This document shows, piece after piece, positions 1 through 8,529 of a DNA stretch of 41,656 bases. Source of the stretch: Nitrososphaerota archaeon (GTDB lineage: Archaea > Thermoproteota > Nitrososphaeria > Nitrososphaerales > JACPRH01); contig JACPRH010000036.1 in the NCBI GenBank assembly GCA_016190055.1, positions 1-41,656 of the forward strand. Reading direction: 5' to 3'. The notes beneath the pieces were generated by a model. The model saw nothing but the letters and a program-made list of their open reading frames with translations. It made no database searches and had not been told where the DNA came from. The position numbers were made by a program, and so were the translations under genes. Within the stretch, counting starts at the first letter, position 1. Each line of letters opens with the position of its first letter.

Positions 1-494
1 GCCTCTTTCGAGAAGGACAAGACGATTGTGCTGGTTGTTAAGGTGACTGAGCGAACAGTGAAACCGGAGATAGCCGCAAGCGTATGCAGGTTCAAATCAA
101 CATACACGTATTCATGCGCTCGCAAAGCCAGCCGCAAGCGTTTGCCCTGTATCCTGAACCCATAGCAATCCACTAGCTGTATCTTCTTAACGTAAGGTAT
201 CTTCTTCTTTGTATTCGGGTTCTTTCGCAGAGCCTTTCGATAGTTACGAAGTATTCCAGAGGCTTTAGAGATAGCTGTTAACCTGAATTTTGAGTAAACA
301 TCATAGGTGTTCAGCGCATGGTAACATTTCAGTGAAAGTGATTTCATCGAAGTGACATTTTCTCTTAATCCTATTCGGATGCAGTCGTTCATCATCAGCC
401 TGAAGTCGTTCAGTAGATTCAGAGTTTGCTCTGAAGGGACATATCTCTGCTTGACAGCCTTGAAGACCTGCACGTTAGAACCTAGACGCTTCAT
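1..494 (-). CDS. tnpB: TnpB / IS605 OrfB-family protein, N-terminal part (runs off the left edge)
   Basis: An open frame of about 164 codons runs on the minus strand from an ATG at 494 to the left edge, with no stop. The protein begins MKRLGSNVQVFKAVKQRYVP and continues with blocks such as LRNYRKALRKNP and KKIPYVKKIQL. This arrangement is typical of the N-terminal helical/beta region of archaeal TnpB (IS200/IS605/IS1341 accessory protein, an RNA-guided nuclease family). The RuvC catalytic residues and zinc finger would lie further downstream, outside the window. No tnpA is seen upstream, so this could be a solo IS1341-type element. It is divergent from the tRNA-Glu gene about 110 bp away. Family assignment is by recognition of the N-terminal pattern only, so it is moderately secure. 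Whether the gene is intact cannot be judged. Confidence 0.72.
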   Translation of the reverse strand, partial: MKRLGSNVQVFKAVKQRYVPSEQTLNLLNDFRLMMNDCIRIGLRENVTSMKSLSLKCYHALNTYDVYSKFRLTAISKASGILRNYRKALRKNPNTKKKIPYVKKIQLVDCYGFRIQGKRLRLALRAHEYVYVDLNLHTLAAISGFTVRSVTLTTSTIVLSFSKE

Positions 495-602
495 CTATCT
501 AATTAACCCCTTGTCCAGCCAACGCAACAGAACCTGTTTCCGTATTCTTAGGGCAGTTTGCTCCACAACGCAGAAATATTGTCTTATTGACGCCTTATCG
601 GA

Positions 603-678
603 GCTCCGGTGGTGTAGCCCGGATAAGCATACCGGCCTTTCGAGTCGGTGATCGCGGGTTCGAATCCCGCCCGGAGCA
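603..678 (+). tRNA. tRNA-Glu (anticodon UUC)
   Basis: The cloverleaf is complete. A 7-bp acceptor stem pairs GCTCCGG (603-609) with CCGGAGC (671-677), followed by discriminator A at 678. The anticodon stem CCGGC/GTCGG closes the loop CTTTCGA, which gives anticodon TTC. The T-arm is GCGGG, TTCGAAT, CCCGC. No intron is present and CCA is not encoded (the sequence continues CCT). A weak TATA-like stretch lies about 26 bp upstream at 573-585 and a T-run follows directly. Confidence 0.95.
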
Positions 679-805
679 CCTTTTCACGAGAATATATTAT
701 TAATATATAGATTATTATCTCGCACCGTCTATTATTTACAACGTTAATTAGAAATTACTCAGAAACACTTATTATTATCTAAACACATAAAGGAACCGAA
801 AGACG

Positions 806-3082
806 ATGTCATCTACATCTAAAATTAGACTAAGTCTATTATCGATCATAGTAATCTTATCGTTCAGCACAATTCTGCCTGCATTCGTCTACGCCGTGCC
901 GACCGGAACAAACAACGGCAAAGACTGGATGTACACTGACGGCGACTCATGGGCTCAGAACTACACCCCTGAGACACAGATCACTAAGAGCAATGTGAAT
1001 AGCCTAGAAGTAAAGTGGCTATTCCCGATCGAAAGCAAATCCACGGCGCAAGCCGCGATTCAAGGTGTCGCACTAGAAGGCTCAACAACTCCGCCGATTG
1101 TCAGAAACGGGACGGTCTACGTCGCTACCCAGTATGGGCGAACCTACGCAATAGACGCGGAGACAGGCGCGCTTCGCTGGAAATACGACTACGTCATCGA
1201 CCTCAACGCAACTGCGGGAAAGCTACCGATTGAATACGCAGGAATTCTGCCTGGAATAGGCCTTACCGCACATATGCACGGATTCAGATTCTGGGAGAAA
1301 GGAAATGCAGTCCTACTTAACGGGCTGGCATGCGATGTCTACGGTATAGATGCCAACACTGGCAAACAATCCTTCTGGGTTCAGAACCTCTGCGCAAACA
1401 TCCCTGGAAACATCTACAAGTACAGGCAGGGCGCAGTCAGCACAACCAACATCGGCACCTACGAGAAGGGACGCCAATTCATCACAGTGCAACCCGGTGC
1501 CATGCACAGCTACATCTATGGCGGAGATGCTAGACACACAACAACCGGTGTAAGCATGGATGCACCATACAACATTGTATGGAGAATATTCAGCTACCCA
1601 CCACAAGACAAGGCTACTAAAGACTGGGCAACACAAGAATGTGATATAGGATACTTCCAGACAATGCCTTGCACAGAAGCACAAGCTAAAGCTCCTGCAA
1701 ACCTAGAATGGGACTGGGCTCAACCCAACGAGCCGCCCAACCAGTATGGTGGTGTCACCGCCAACTGGGGTGAAGTAGTAGTAGACGAGGACACAGGAAT
1801 GGCCTACACTCAAACAGGTAACCAAGGACCCTACACGTACGTAGGAACAACACCTGGACCCAGACTCTACGGAAGCACCATCATGGCTATTGACCTGAAC
1901 AAGGGTCAACGTGCTTGGTGGCTACAGCCATTCCCACGTGATCCATATGACTATGACTGCAACTGGAGCGGAGTACTAGCTGATGTTCAGGGGCTAGGTA
2001 AAGTCTACATGAAGGGCTGCAAGGAAGGACGACTATATGTAATGAATGCGACGAACGGCAAGCCACTTTACGTAAACGACGTGGTCAACGAGATGGTATC
2101 CTTCGGCCAGATTGGCTCATCCGCCCTTAAGGAGCCTTACCAAGGCGGCGTCAGATACCACCTCACCAACATAACCAGTCACTACGACATACGCGAAATG
2201 GTCTCTCCAGACAACAGCACCTACTGTGGAAGACCCTGCCCATTGTTCCCGAACTTCTTCAACGGCGTATTCGGCACAGACATGTCATATGATCCTGAAA
2301 CCGGTATTCTATACCACTACGCAACAGCTCTCCAGACAATTATTGTGCGATCACTCCCAGCAGCTCCAGGAGTCAATACAGCCATCACGACAGGCAACTT
2401 CCCAACTAACACCACCATCGTTGCACGAGATGTAAAGACCGGCAACATCACATGGAAATACTACTATCCGTTCTCACAACAACGCGCAGCAATGGTTATC
2501 ACACCTGAGCTGGTCTTCGCAGGCTTCACAGACGGCTACCTAAGATTCTTCGACAAGAGCAATGGTCAGCTTTTGCGCGAAATGAACCTAGGCTCAAACC
2601 TACAAATACAGTTCACCACAGGCCAAGACTCTAAAGGCGACCAGAAGATATTCGGGCTACTCGGAGTATCCAGCACCTTCGCACCATCAACTCCAGGTAC
2701 TCTTGTCGCAATCGGATTATCAAAGCAAGCGGCAGCCAATGCTACCGCCACAACTACAGTTACAACCACGTCAGCCACCACAATAACGTCAACAACTACT
2801 TCTGTGTCTGTTTCAACTACCACTGCTGCCGCTACGACAATTACATCTACTGTGCCTGCAACCACAACCACCATTATATCTACGCTCCCAGGAGGCCAAA
2901 CAACCACAATCACAAGCACTATACCCGCTCAAACCATCACAACAACTATACCCGGCGGTGTAACAACCATCACATCCCCACAAGCAGGTGGTCTCCCAGT
3001 AGAAGTCACCTACGCCGCAATCGCAATAGCGATCATAGCTATTATCGCAGCGGTGGTACTAGCTACACGTAGACGAGTATAG
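806..3082 (+). CDS. Secreted, membrane-anchored PQQ-type beta-propeller dehydrogenase
   Basis: This 758-residue protein has an N-terminal signal peptide (about residues 5-30, ending near FVYA) and then the start characteristic of quinoprotein alcohol dehydrogenases, with DWMYTDGDSWAQNYTPETQI and SNVNSLEVKWLF. Propeller blades follow, including AIDAETGALRWKY, TGNQGPY, and the region DYDCNWSGVLAD, where the family places its catalytic Asp and PQQ/metal ligands. After about residue 655 comes a Thr/Ser-rich linker of about 75 residues, then a transmembrane helix (about 733-755) and a final RRRV. The enzyme probably faces outside and is tethered by its C-terminal helix. The vicinal Cys pair of classical methanol dehydrogenases is not evident. 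The substrate and electron acceptor are unknown. It stands alone between tRNA-Glu and GGPP synthase, with its own terminator. Confidence is high for fold and topology and lower for enzymatic activity. Confidence 0.85.
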   Translation: MSSTSKIRLSLLSIIVILSFSTILPAFVYAVPTGTNNGKDWMYTDGDSWAQNYTPETQITKSNVNSLEVKWLFPIESKSTAQAAIQGVALEGSTTPPIVRNGTVYVATQYGRTYAIDAETGALRWKYDYVIDLNATAGKLPIEYAGILPGIGLTAHMHGFRFWEKGNAVLLNGLACDVYGIDANTGKQSFWVQNLCANIPGNIYKYRQGAVSTTNIGTYEKGRQFITVQPGAMHSYIYGGDARHTTTGVSMDAPYNIVWRIFSYPPQDKATKDWATQECDIGYFQTMPCTEAQAKAPANLEWDWAQPNEPPNQYGGVTANWGEVVVDEDTGMAYTQTGNQGPYTYVGTTPGPRLYGSTIMAIDLNKGQRAWWLQPFPRDPYDYDCNWSGVLADVQGLGKVYMKGCKEGRLYVMNATNGKPLYVNDVVNEMVSFGQIGSSALKEPYQGGVRYHLTNITSHYDIREMVSPDNSTYCGRPCPLFPNFFNGVFGTDMSYDPETGILYHYATALQTIIVRSLPAAPGVNTAITTGNFPTNTTIVARDVKTGNITWKYYYPFSQQRAAMVITPELVFAGFTDGYLRFFDKSNGQLLREMNLGSNLQIQFTTGQDSKGDQKIFGLLGVSSTFAPSTPGTLVAIGLSKQAAANATATTTVTTTSATTITSTTTSVSVSTTTAAATTITSTVPATTTTIISTLPGGQTTTITSTIPAQTITTTIPGGVTTITSPQAGGLPVEVTYAAIAIAIIAIIAAVVLATRRRV

Positions 3083-3119
3083 ACGATCCCAAGGGATCGT
3101 CTCCTCTCTTTTCTTTTTT
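3082..3119 (+). terminator. Hairpin plus T-rich terminator after the PQQ gene
   Basis: A perfect 9-bp inverted repeat, GACGATCCC (3082-3090) and GGGATCGTC (3093-3101), begins at the last base of the stop codon. It is followed by a pyrimidine/T-rich run to 3119. This is the expected position for transcript termination of the PQQ gene. Confidence 0.7.
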
Positions 3120-3242
3120 CGCTAAATTGATCTTAACGTGATGTCTCCTTTGCAGTTGGAGATTATTGGCTGGACTGTTGCTGATCATTTTTAAATCGGT
3201 AGTCGCATATGTATGAATATATAGTGGGTTAAGTGATGCGGG

Positions 3243-4109
3243 TTGGGGTCTTTGAAGAGCTACGATAGCAGCTCGATCAACGAGCTGATGGGCAAGACCA
3301 AGGATTATACAGATAGCATCGAGGAGGCTCTTAAGAAAGAGATCTCCCACTACTCATGGTCAAGCTTCCACGATCCTATGCGCTACGCGGTAGACGGTGG
3401 AAAACGTGTTCGCCCCGTTATCCTACTTCTCGCAGCGGAAGCGATCGGGAAGCAAAGCGAGGATCCTTACGCGGCAGCAGTCGCTGTTGAGCTTCTCCAC
3501 ACCGAGTCCATCATTCACGACGATATCATAGATCAAGAGATATCGAGACGTGAACGCATGTCCTTCCACGTAAAATATGGATATAGCGCCTCTGTTCTGA
3601 CTGCTGACTTCGTCTTCGGAATGATCCTTGAAATAGCCTCTAGATATAGAGACCCTGAAGTAGCGCGCGAACTCTCATCCGCCGCTCTCCGCATGTGCGA
3701 AGGCGAGTTCAGAGAATTGAAAATAGATCCTAACAGCTACAGAATCGGATGCGAAGAGTATGTGAGCATCATCTCACAGAAGACCGCATCTCTCTTCCAG
3801 ACCTCAGCTAAAATCGGCGCGATCATCGGTGGAGGAGATAAGGAACAGGTCAACTCTCTCTCAAACTACGGTTTACACCTAGGCATCGCATACCAAACTC
3901 AGGACGACATCCTCGACTGGGGCGATGATGGAAAAATCACAAGGGCCCTTGAAATCAACCCGCCTGAAGAAGACATGTTGAACTACCTGAAGAAGATGAC
4001 GCAGCAATACGCCGACAAGGCTAAGAAAGATCTAAAAGGACTCCCAGACTCACCTGCAAGAAACCATCTCTTCCAGCTGGCAGACTTTACAGTCTCCCGC
4101 CCAATCTAG
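3243..4109 (+). CDS. idsA: Geranylgeranyl diphosphate synthase (short-chain isoprenyl diphosphate synthase)
   Basis: A trans-isoprenyl diphosphate synthase of 288 residues that condenses IPP with allylic diphosphates to make the C20 chain for archaeal ether lipids. The lysine/arginine substrate motif GGKRVRP is at about residues 52-58. The first Asp-rich motif is HDDIID at about 92-97. The second Asp-rich motif DDILD is near residue 220, preceded by the typical YQTQ. The length is slightly short for the family (about 300-330). The TTG start at 3243 is chosen because the nearby ATG at 3236 opens a frame that soon stops. Partner genes for the same lipid pathway occur in this window: geranylgeranyl reductase and the UbiA-family DGGGP synthase. 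Confidence 0.9.
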   Translation: MGSLKSYDSSSINELMGKTKDYTDSIEEALKKEISHYSWSSFHDPMRYAVDGGKRVRPVILLLAAEAIGKQSEDPYAAAVAVELLHTESIIHDDIIDQEISRRERMSFHVKYGYSASVLTADFVFGMILEIASRYRDPEVARELSSAALRMCEGEFRELKIDPNSYRIGCEEYVSIISQKTASLFQTSAKIGAIIGGGDKEQVNSLSNYGLHLGIAYQTQDDILDWGDDGKITRALEINPPEEDMLNYLKKMTQQYADKAKKDLKGLPDSPARNHLFQLADFTVSRPI

Positions 4110-4113
4110 TTAG

Positions 4114-4542
4114 TTAATCCGTCGCATTGTTCTCAATAAGCACTTTGACACTTCGTGTTTCGCCTTCCAGCAGCTGGTGACCTTCGATTTTATTCGTGAT
4201 CGTGGACAGGATGAGCCAGACGACTGGGTTAACCTCCATGTAATGTAAGTCGGTAGGTGAGGGTCGAGGTGGCGCTGGGTGTGAGTGAAAGATCACAACA
4301 AGCTCTTTCCCTTCTCGATCAGCCTGTTGATACGCTTTGAAGATGAATGCTGGATCAATTTGGAAGGTCACTGTGGAGCGCTCACGATTCTTCGCCTGCA
4401 GAATATCACTTACTGTCACTTTGCTGTTCTCCACAGATCCTAAGAGTAAAGCGCAGCTTTCGAAGGGCATAGCATCCTTCGCAATTTTCTCCAGCCGCCG
4501 GATTTGAGTCTCTGTTAGAACAACCTGCTCGGCTTTCCACAA
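4114..4542 (-). CDS. JAMM/MPN (M67-family) metalloprotease
   Basis: This 142-residue protein carries a complete JAMM zinc-protease signature: Glu28 in MPFESCALLLG, His86 and His88 in FHSHP, and Ser95 and Asp98 in PSPTD. Archaeal proteins of this size hydrolyse isopeptide bonds of SAMP/ubiquitin-like modifiers or act in sulfur-carrier processing. Which applies here is not shown by the sequence. The start is TTG at 4542; the ATG at 4546 is in another frame. It converges on the GGPP synthase gene with only four bases between them, so the two genes share a terminator region. Confidence 0.85.
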   Translation of the reverse strand: MWKAEQVVLTETQIRRLEKIAKDAMPFESCALLLGSVENSKVTVSDILQAKNRERSTVTFQIDPAFIFKAYQQADREGKELVVIFHSHPAPPRPSPTDLHYMEVNPVVWLILSTITNKIEGHQLLEGETRSVKVLIENNATD

Positions 4543-4674
4543 AACATATTCTTCCTCCGACTCGCTACGTGGAGCGAATTGATGTAAGATAAGAATTCGC
4601 TTCGCTCGCCTGGATGGTAATAGCCATAAATAAGCATCTTAAGTTGAAGATCAAGGAAGGCCGCGATACAGTCA

Positions 4675-6357
4675 ATGGAGTTCACGAAGTCTATATGGAG
4701 TATTCGGTTTAACCTGTTCGTCTGCGGCGCAGCTACTATGGCGCTTGAGATTATGGGTAGCCGGCTTCTCGCACCTGTATTCGGGGACAGCGTGTTCGTC
4801 TGGGGCAGCATCATAGGTGTTGTGATGACTTCGCTGGCACTCGGCTACTATCTTGGTGGTAATATGGCGGATAGGCAGCCTAGCTTCCGAAATTTCTCTC
4901 TGATAATTTTGGCGGCCGGTATCTTCACAGTTCTGATCCCGATTTCTTCACCTATCGTGCTTGAGCTTGTAATTCACTCTGGGCTTGGTGATCGCTACGG
5001 CCCTCTTCTCGCAACCGCTCTTCTGCTCGCGGTGCCCACGACGCTTCTTGGAATGATATCGCCTTACTCGATCAGGCTTGCGGCCAAGAATCTTGTTACT
5101 GTAGGCGGTATCTCAGGCAGCCTTTACTCTATCTCTACAGGTGGAAGTATCTTCGGAACCTTCTTCACGGTCTTTGTTCTCATTCCAGAGTTCGGCGTCC
5201 GTTCGATCTTCTTCTCTATCGGTATAGTGCTGGTAGCAATCTCAATAATCGGCTTCACCCGAATGGAACGGATCTTCGTCATCTTCATCGCAGCGACTCT
5301 TATGATGCCTTCCTCCAATGTTCTGCTGGGAACGCTCACGCTGTACAGCGGCAATCTTGTCTATCAGAAAGATACGCCGTACAACAGTTTGAATGTGGTG
5401 GACGATGCCAACCGCGGTGTTCGGACGCTCTGGTTGAACAGCATGCCTCACAGCGCAATGTACCTCAACGGTTCCAGCAACTCAGTTTTTCTCTACATTG
5501 ATTACTTCCACATAGCCTTCGCCTTCAATCCTGACATTCGAAGTGTGCTCTTCATCGGAGGAGGCGGCTTCTCCGCTCCAAAGAAGTTCCTTGAAGATTA
5601 TCCCCAAGTAACTGTAGACGTAGTTGAGATTGATCCTGACGTGGTGAAGACCGCTAAGCAGTACTTCTCTGTACATGATGATCTGCGCCTACGTATCTTT
5701 AACGAGGATGGCCGCCGCTTCCTCAGTCAAAGCAGCGAAAAATATGATCTTATCGTTCTAGATGCGTATTCGAAGACCTATGTTCCGTTTCACCTTATGA
5801 CTGAGGAGTTCTTCAAACTGATTGATCAACACTTGAACCCAAACGGCTTGGTAGCTTCAAACATGATATCGTCCTTGGTCGGCGACACCTCCGACCTGCT
5901 GCGAGCTGAGTACAAGACTGTCAATCAAACCTATCCGAAAACAATCTATCTCTTCACGACCACCAGCAATAGCCTCTCACAGGTGCAGAACATTGTTCTC
6001 GTAGCGCAGAAGAGCAACGACCATTACAACAAAACAGAGTTGGTTAACCGTGCCCTAGATGCGCCGAAAAGGGGTGATGTCCTAGCAAAATACGTTGCAA
6101 CTGTCTATGACTCTGAAGTCAACGCAAAGGATGTACCGATCCTCACCGATGATTACGCTCCAGCCCAGAGCCTGCTGAACCCTGTTACAGGCGCGCCCTA
6201 CGAAGGCGGCGAATCAATTCTTCCTCGAAGCACGTTGAGCCCACTCGTAATCGGCGGAGTATGGATTGCTATGCTGGTTGCTCTTTACCTGTTCTCGAGC
6301 CGCATAGGAGCTTGGTTCCGCTCAAGTGGAGGCGAAGGTGAAGAAAGGCGGGAGTGA
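4675..6357 (+). CDS. Fused multi-spanning membrane / spermidine-synthase-like methyltransferase-fold protein
   Basis: The protein has 560 residues. The N-terminal part (about 10-235) contains seven or more hydrophobic helices, starting LFVCGAATMALEIMGSRLLAP, the known opening of the fused MFS/spermidine synthase family. A Rossmann aminopropyltransferase-like domain follows (about 285-440), with the nucleotide-binding loop SVLFIGGGGFSAPK, the acidic end of the second strand VDVVEIDPDVV, and YDLIVLDAYS. A final transmembrane helix lies near 520-540. Family members are widespread, but their true substrate is mostly unknown, so polyamine synthesis is not certain. The ATG at 4675 is the natural start. 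The promoter region is shared with the divergent JAMM gene. Confidence 0.83.
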   Translation: MEFTKSIWSIRFNLFVCGAATMALEIMGSRLLAPVFGDSVFVWGSIIGVVMTSLALGYYLGGNMADRQPSFRNFSLIILAAGIFTVLIPISSPIVLELVIHSGLGDRYGPLLATALLLAVPTTLLGMISPYSIRLAAKNLVTVGGISGSLYSISTGGSIFGTFFTVFVLIPEFGVRSIFFSIGIVLVAISIIGFTRMERIFVIFIAATLMMPSSNVLLGTLTLYSGNLVYQKDTPYNSLNVVDDANRGVRTLWLNSMPHSAMYLNGSSNSVFLYIDYFHIAFAFNPDIRSVLFIGGGGFSAPKKFLEDYPQVTVDVVEIDPDVVKTAKQYFSVHDDLRLRIFNEDGRRFLSQSSEKYDLIVLDAYSKTYVPFHLMTEEFFKLIDQHLNPNGLVASNMISSLVGDTSDLLRAEYKTVNQTYPKTIYLFTTTSNSLSQVQNIVLVAQKSNDHYNKTELVNRALDAPKRGDVLAKYVATVYDSEVNAKDVPILTDDYAPAQSLLNPVTGAPYEGGESILPRSTLSPLVIGGVWIAMLVALYLFSSRIGAWFRSSGGEGEERRE

Positions 6358-6385
6358 AGAGACGGTAAGTATATGGCATTCAAAC

Positions 6386-6393
6386 TTAAATTA
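6386..6393 (+). promoter_or_regulatory. TATA box for the Lrp/TRASH regulator
   Basis: The A/T octamer TTAAATTA, preceded by CAAAC, is centred about 26 bp upstream of GTG 6416. This spacing is what an archaeal leaderless transcript beginning at that GTG would need. Confidence 0.5.
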
Positions 6394-6415
6394 CGGTATA
6401 GCATTCTCTGGGTAG

Positions 6416-7016
6416 GTGATTCCAATTAACTTTAGACAGGGTAGACTACCGGATTATTTCTCTTCTACGCGAAGATTCTAGGACATCGTTGAAGGAACTA
6501 GCAGAGGCTGCGGGTGTCAGCATCCCAACAGCCAGATCACGAATTCTGAAGCTGAAAGATACGGGTGTGATTAAGCGGCTGACCGTGGATGTCGACCTCC
6601 GATCAGTAACTAACTGTGTAACCGCCTTCATCACCCTCAGGACTAGACTACCAGATGTGAAGGCTGCGATAGAGCGGCTTAAGGGGCTTGACGAGGTAAG
6701 CGAGGCTTACGTAACTACCGGGCAGCATGACATCGTTTTGAAGGTGCATGCGCCAAACATGGAGGCGCTTGACCAACTAGTAACTAAGAGACTAGGTGTA
6801 ATAGAAGGCGTCGAAACTGCCAGCAGCAGTTTCGTAATCGAGACCGCGAAGAGCTTTGTAGGCCCAGTTCTACGACCAGGATTCGGCTTCAAGATAAGAT
6901 GCGACGGCTGCGGCGACGATATACAGAACGGAGAAGGCTTTGTTAGAACAATTGACGGTCAGGCGCGCTTCTTCTGCGACGAGTCATGCTTAACCAATTT
7001 CGCCAGAAAGTCTTAA
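6416..7016 (+). CDS. Lrp/AsnC-family transcription regulator with C-terminal TRASH metal-binding domain; start disturbed
   Basis: The protein has an AsnC-type helix-turn-helix, an effector-type alpha/beta (RAM) domain and a C-terminal TRASH domain, IRCDGCGDDIQ through FFCDESCLTNF, with Cys-x2-Cys and Cys-x3-Cys. This architecture suggests a metal-responsive repressor. The first ordinary start in the reading frame is TTG 6489, but it would delete the first helix. In-frame sequence upstream of it reads LTLDRVDYRIISLLREDSRT, which is the canonical beginning of the domain, and there is no ATG, GTG or TTG between it and the stop at 6417-6419. GTG 6416 sits 26 bp after a TATA box but is in another frame. 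Removing one T from the TTT at 6431-6433 would join it as VIPINLDRVDY. I therefore suspect a 1-bp frameshift or sequencing error. The next gene is ribosomal protein L13e. Confidence 0.8.
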
Positions 7017-7050
7017 ACATAGAGCCTCTTAGACCAAGCGGATCGAGAAT

Positions 7051-7533
7051 TTGTCAAAGCAGCCCAAGAGCCGAGAAAAGAAAGCATCTGCAGCTAAGAC
7101 CGAGCCCAAGGAGGCTGAGGAACAGCCTAAAGTCGAGAAGATCACTAAATCTACAGAAGCGGAAAAGACTGTAGAGAAGAAGGCTAAGAAGGAAGGAGCC
7201 GCTAAAACCGAAGCTAAGAAGACTGAGAAACCTAAGATCGTGACGCACGGAGCAACCCCTATTGCAACTGTTTCAACCGCTCGTGGCATTGTGGAGACAC
7301 CTCGTCAAGCAAGAGGATTCTCCTTACCAGAGCTACGAACAGTCGGTCTCGATGCCGGCAAAGGCAGGAAACTAGGTCTCAGAGTAGATACTAGAAGAGG
7401 AACCGAGCTAAGCCAAAACGTAGAGGCGTTGAAGAGCTGGATCACCCCCACCGCTGCAGCCCCAAAGAAAAAGAGCGGCGGCAGCAGTAGTGGTAAGGCT
7501 GAAGAGGTCTCAGAGGCCCCGGCTGAGCAGTAG
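7051..7533 (+). CDS. rpl13e: Ribosomal protein L13e with long Lys/Ala/Glu-rich N-terminal extension
   Basis: Residues about 88-128 match the L13e core: RGFSLPELRTVGLDAGKGRK, then LGLRVDTRRGTE and NVEALKSW. Before it lies about 75 residues of low-complexity Lys/Glu/Ala sequence, and after it a short Gly/Ser-Lys tail. L13e is a large-subunit protein shared by eukaryotes, Crenarchaeota and Thaumarchaeota and absent from Euryarchaeota, so it is a useful lineage marker. The start is TTG 7051, 34 bp after the Lrp-TRASH gene, so the two may be co-transcribed. The last 24 bp overlap the 3' end of the convergent 8-oxoguanine glycosylase gene. Confidence 0.87.
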   Translation: MSKQPKSREKKASAAKTEPKEAEEQPKVEKITKSTEAEKTVEKKAKKEGAAKTEAKKTEKPKIVTHGATPIATVSTARGIVETPRQARGFSLPELRTVGLDAGKGRKLGLRVDTRRGTELSQNVEALKSWITPTAAAPKKKSGGSSSGKAEEVSEAPAEQ

Positions 7534-8463
7534 CGGCTCATAGACACGCGTATAATGGTAAAGATACTCCTGCGCATACCCTGCGTATGCTCCGAAGTAT
7601 CTCCGCATAACTTCTGATACCTGACGGTACTCAGCAGGCCCTATGGATCCATTTTGCTCAACATTCGAAATCATTTTGCTTACCTTCGCCTCATCAAACA
7701 GGTGTAGGTAGAATCGGAGAACGGCTCGGCGGATCCACACATCTATAGGGAAGGCCTCTAGATGCTCCAGAGAGAAGAGCAGGATACAGTCAGCCACCTT
7801 GAGGCCGACACCGGGTAGCAGCTTCTTCTTTCCTTTAGATTGCTCTGACAGGAGAACACTTCGAGCATTCTCATAGCTTGTCTTCGCGAGATTCTCTAGC
7901 ACAACGTCGCCGGAGGCGATGTTTCGGGCTGTCTCGATTAGAAACTCAGCTCGGTACCCAAGACCACATGCCTTGATCAACTCATCATCTATCTTCGCGA
8001 TGGTTTCTGCTGTAGGGAAGGAGTAGTAAGTTGCATCCTCAAATTTGATAGGTTCACCTAGGCTTCTACTGAGGCTGAAGATCATCTGCTGAATGGCGTT
8101 GATGTTCTTGTAGGTGGCGCAGATGAAGGATGCAGTGCACTCCCACGGATCCTGCCTGATAAGGCGTAGTCCATTGAGTCGAGAAACTGCGTTGCTGATT
8201 AGCTCATCTTTTCGAATCTCATAAAGAATCTTCGGGAGAGCATCGTCTAGCCTAAGATAGCGTCGAACGAACTGTTCATCAGCATCTTCTGAGCTTGTCT
8301 TCACCATCAACGAATCGCCTAACCGCTTTATCTTCAGGACATACCCCTTGACAACACCAAGCCACCATCCATCATAATTAAGCTGCCAACGGAAGACCTG
8401 TCCACAGTCAAGCGTGTAGCCTACATCAATAGGAGTAGATGCGATACTGATCTGAAACTCCAT
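7510..8463 (-). CDS. ogg: 8-oxoguanine DNA glycosylase/AP lyase (OGG1 type)
   Basis: A 317-residue base-excision repair enzyme that removes oxidised guanine. The N-terminal OGG domain contains the family signature CGQVFRW (about residues 20-26). The helix-hairpin-helix-GPD domain contains LLPGVGLKVADCILLFSLEH, where the Lys is the Schiff-base nucleophile, and FPIDVWIRRAV, where the Asp is the catalytic acid. The length equals that of bacterial and archaeal Ogg1 proteins rather than the shorter Ogg2 or AGOG types. ATG 8463 is the natural start. It precedes coaBC in direction of transcription only by sharing a strand; 66 bp separate them. Confidence 0.9.
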   Translation of the reverse strand: MEFQISIASTPIDVGYTLDCGQVFRWQLNYDGWWLGVVKGYVLKIKRLGDSLMVKTSSEDADEQFVRRYLRLDDALPKILYEIRKDELISNAVSRLNGLRLIRQDPWECTASFICATYKNINAIQQMIFSLSRSLGEPIKFEDATYYSFPTAETIAKIDDELIKACGLGYRAEFLIETARNIASGDVVLENLAKTSYENARSVLLSEQSKGKKKLLPGVGLKVADCILLFSLEHLEAFPIDVWIRRAVLRFYLHLFDEAKVSKMISNVEQNGSIGPAEYRQVSEVMRRYFGAYAGYAQEYLYHYTRVYEPLLLSRGL

Positions 8464-8529
8464 TAGTCTAGAGAGATATCATAGGTATCGCTTAAACTTT
8501 AGAGCAACCAGTGGATGAGCGCTCGTTAT

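Noticed and set aside
2566-2919. Val-rich minus-strand frame opposite the PQQ protein's Thr stalk
   Set aside because: It is the complement of repeated Thr codons and has no start context of its own.
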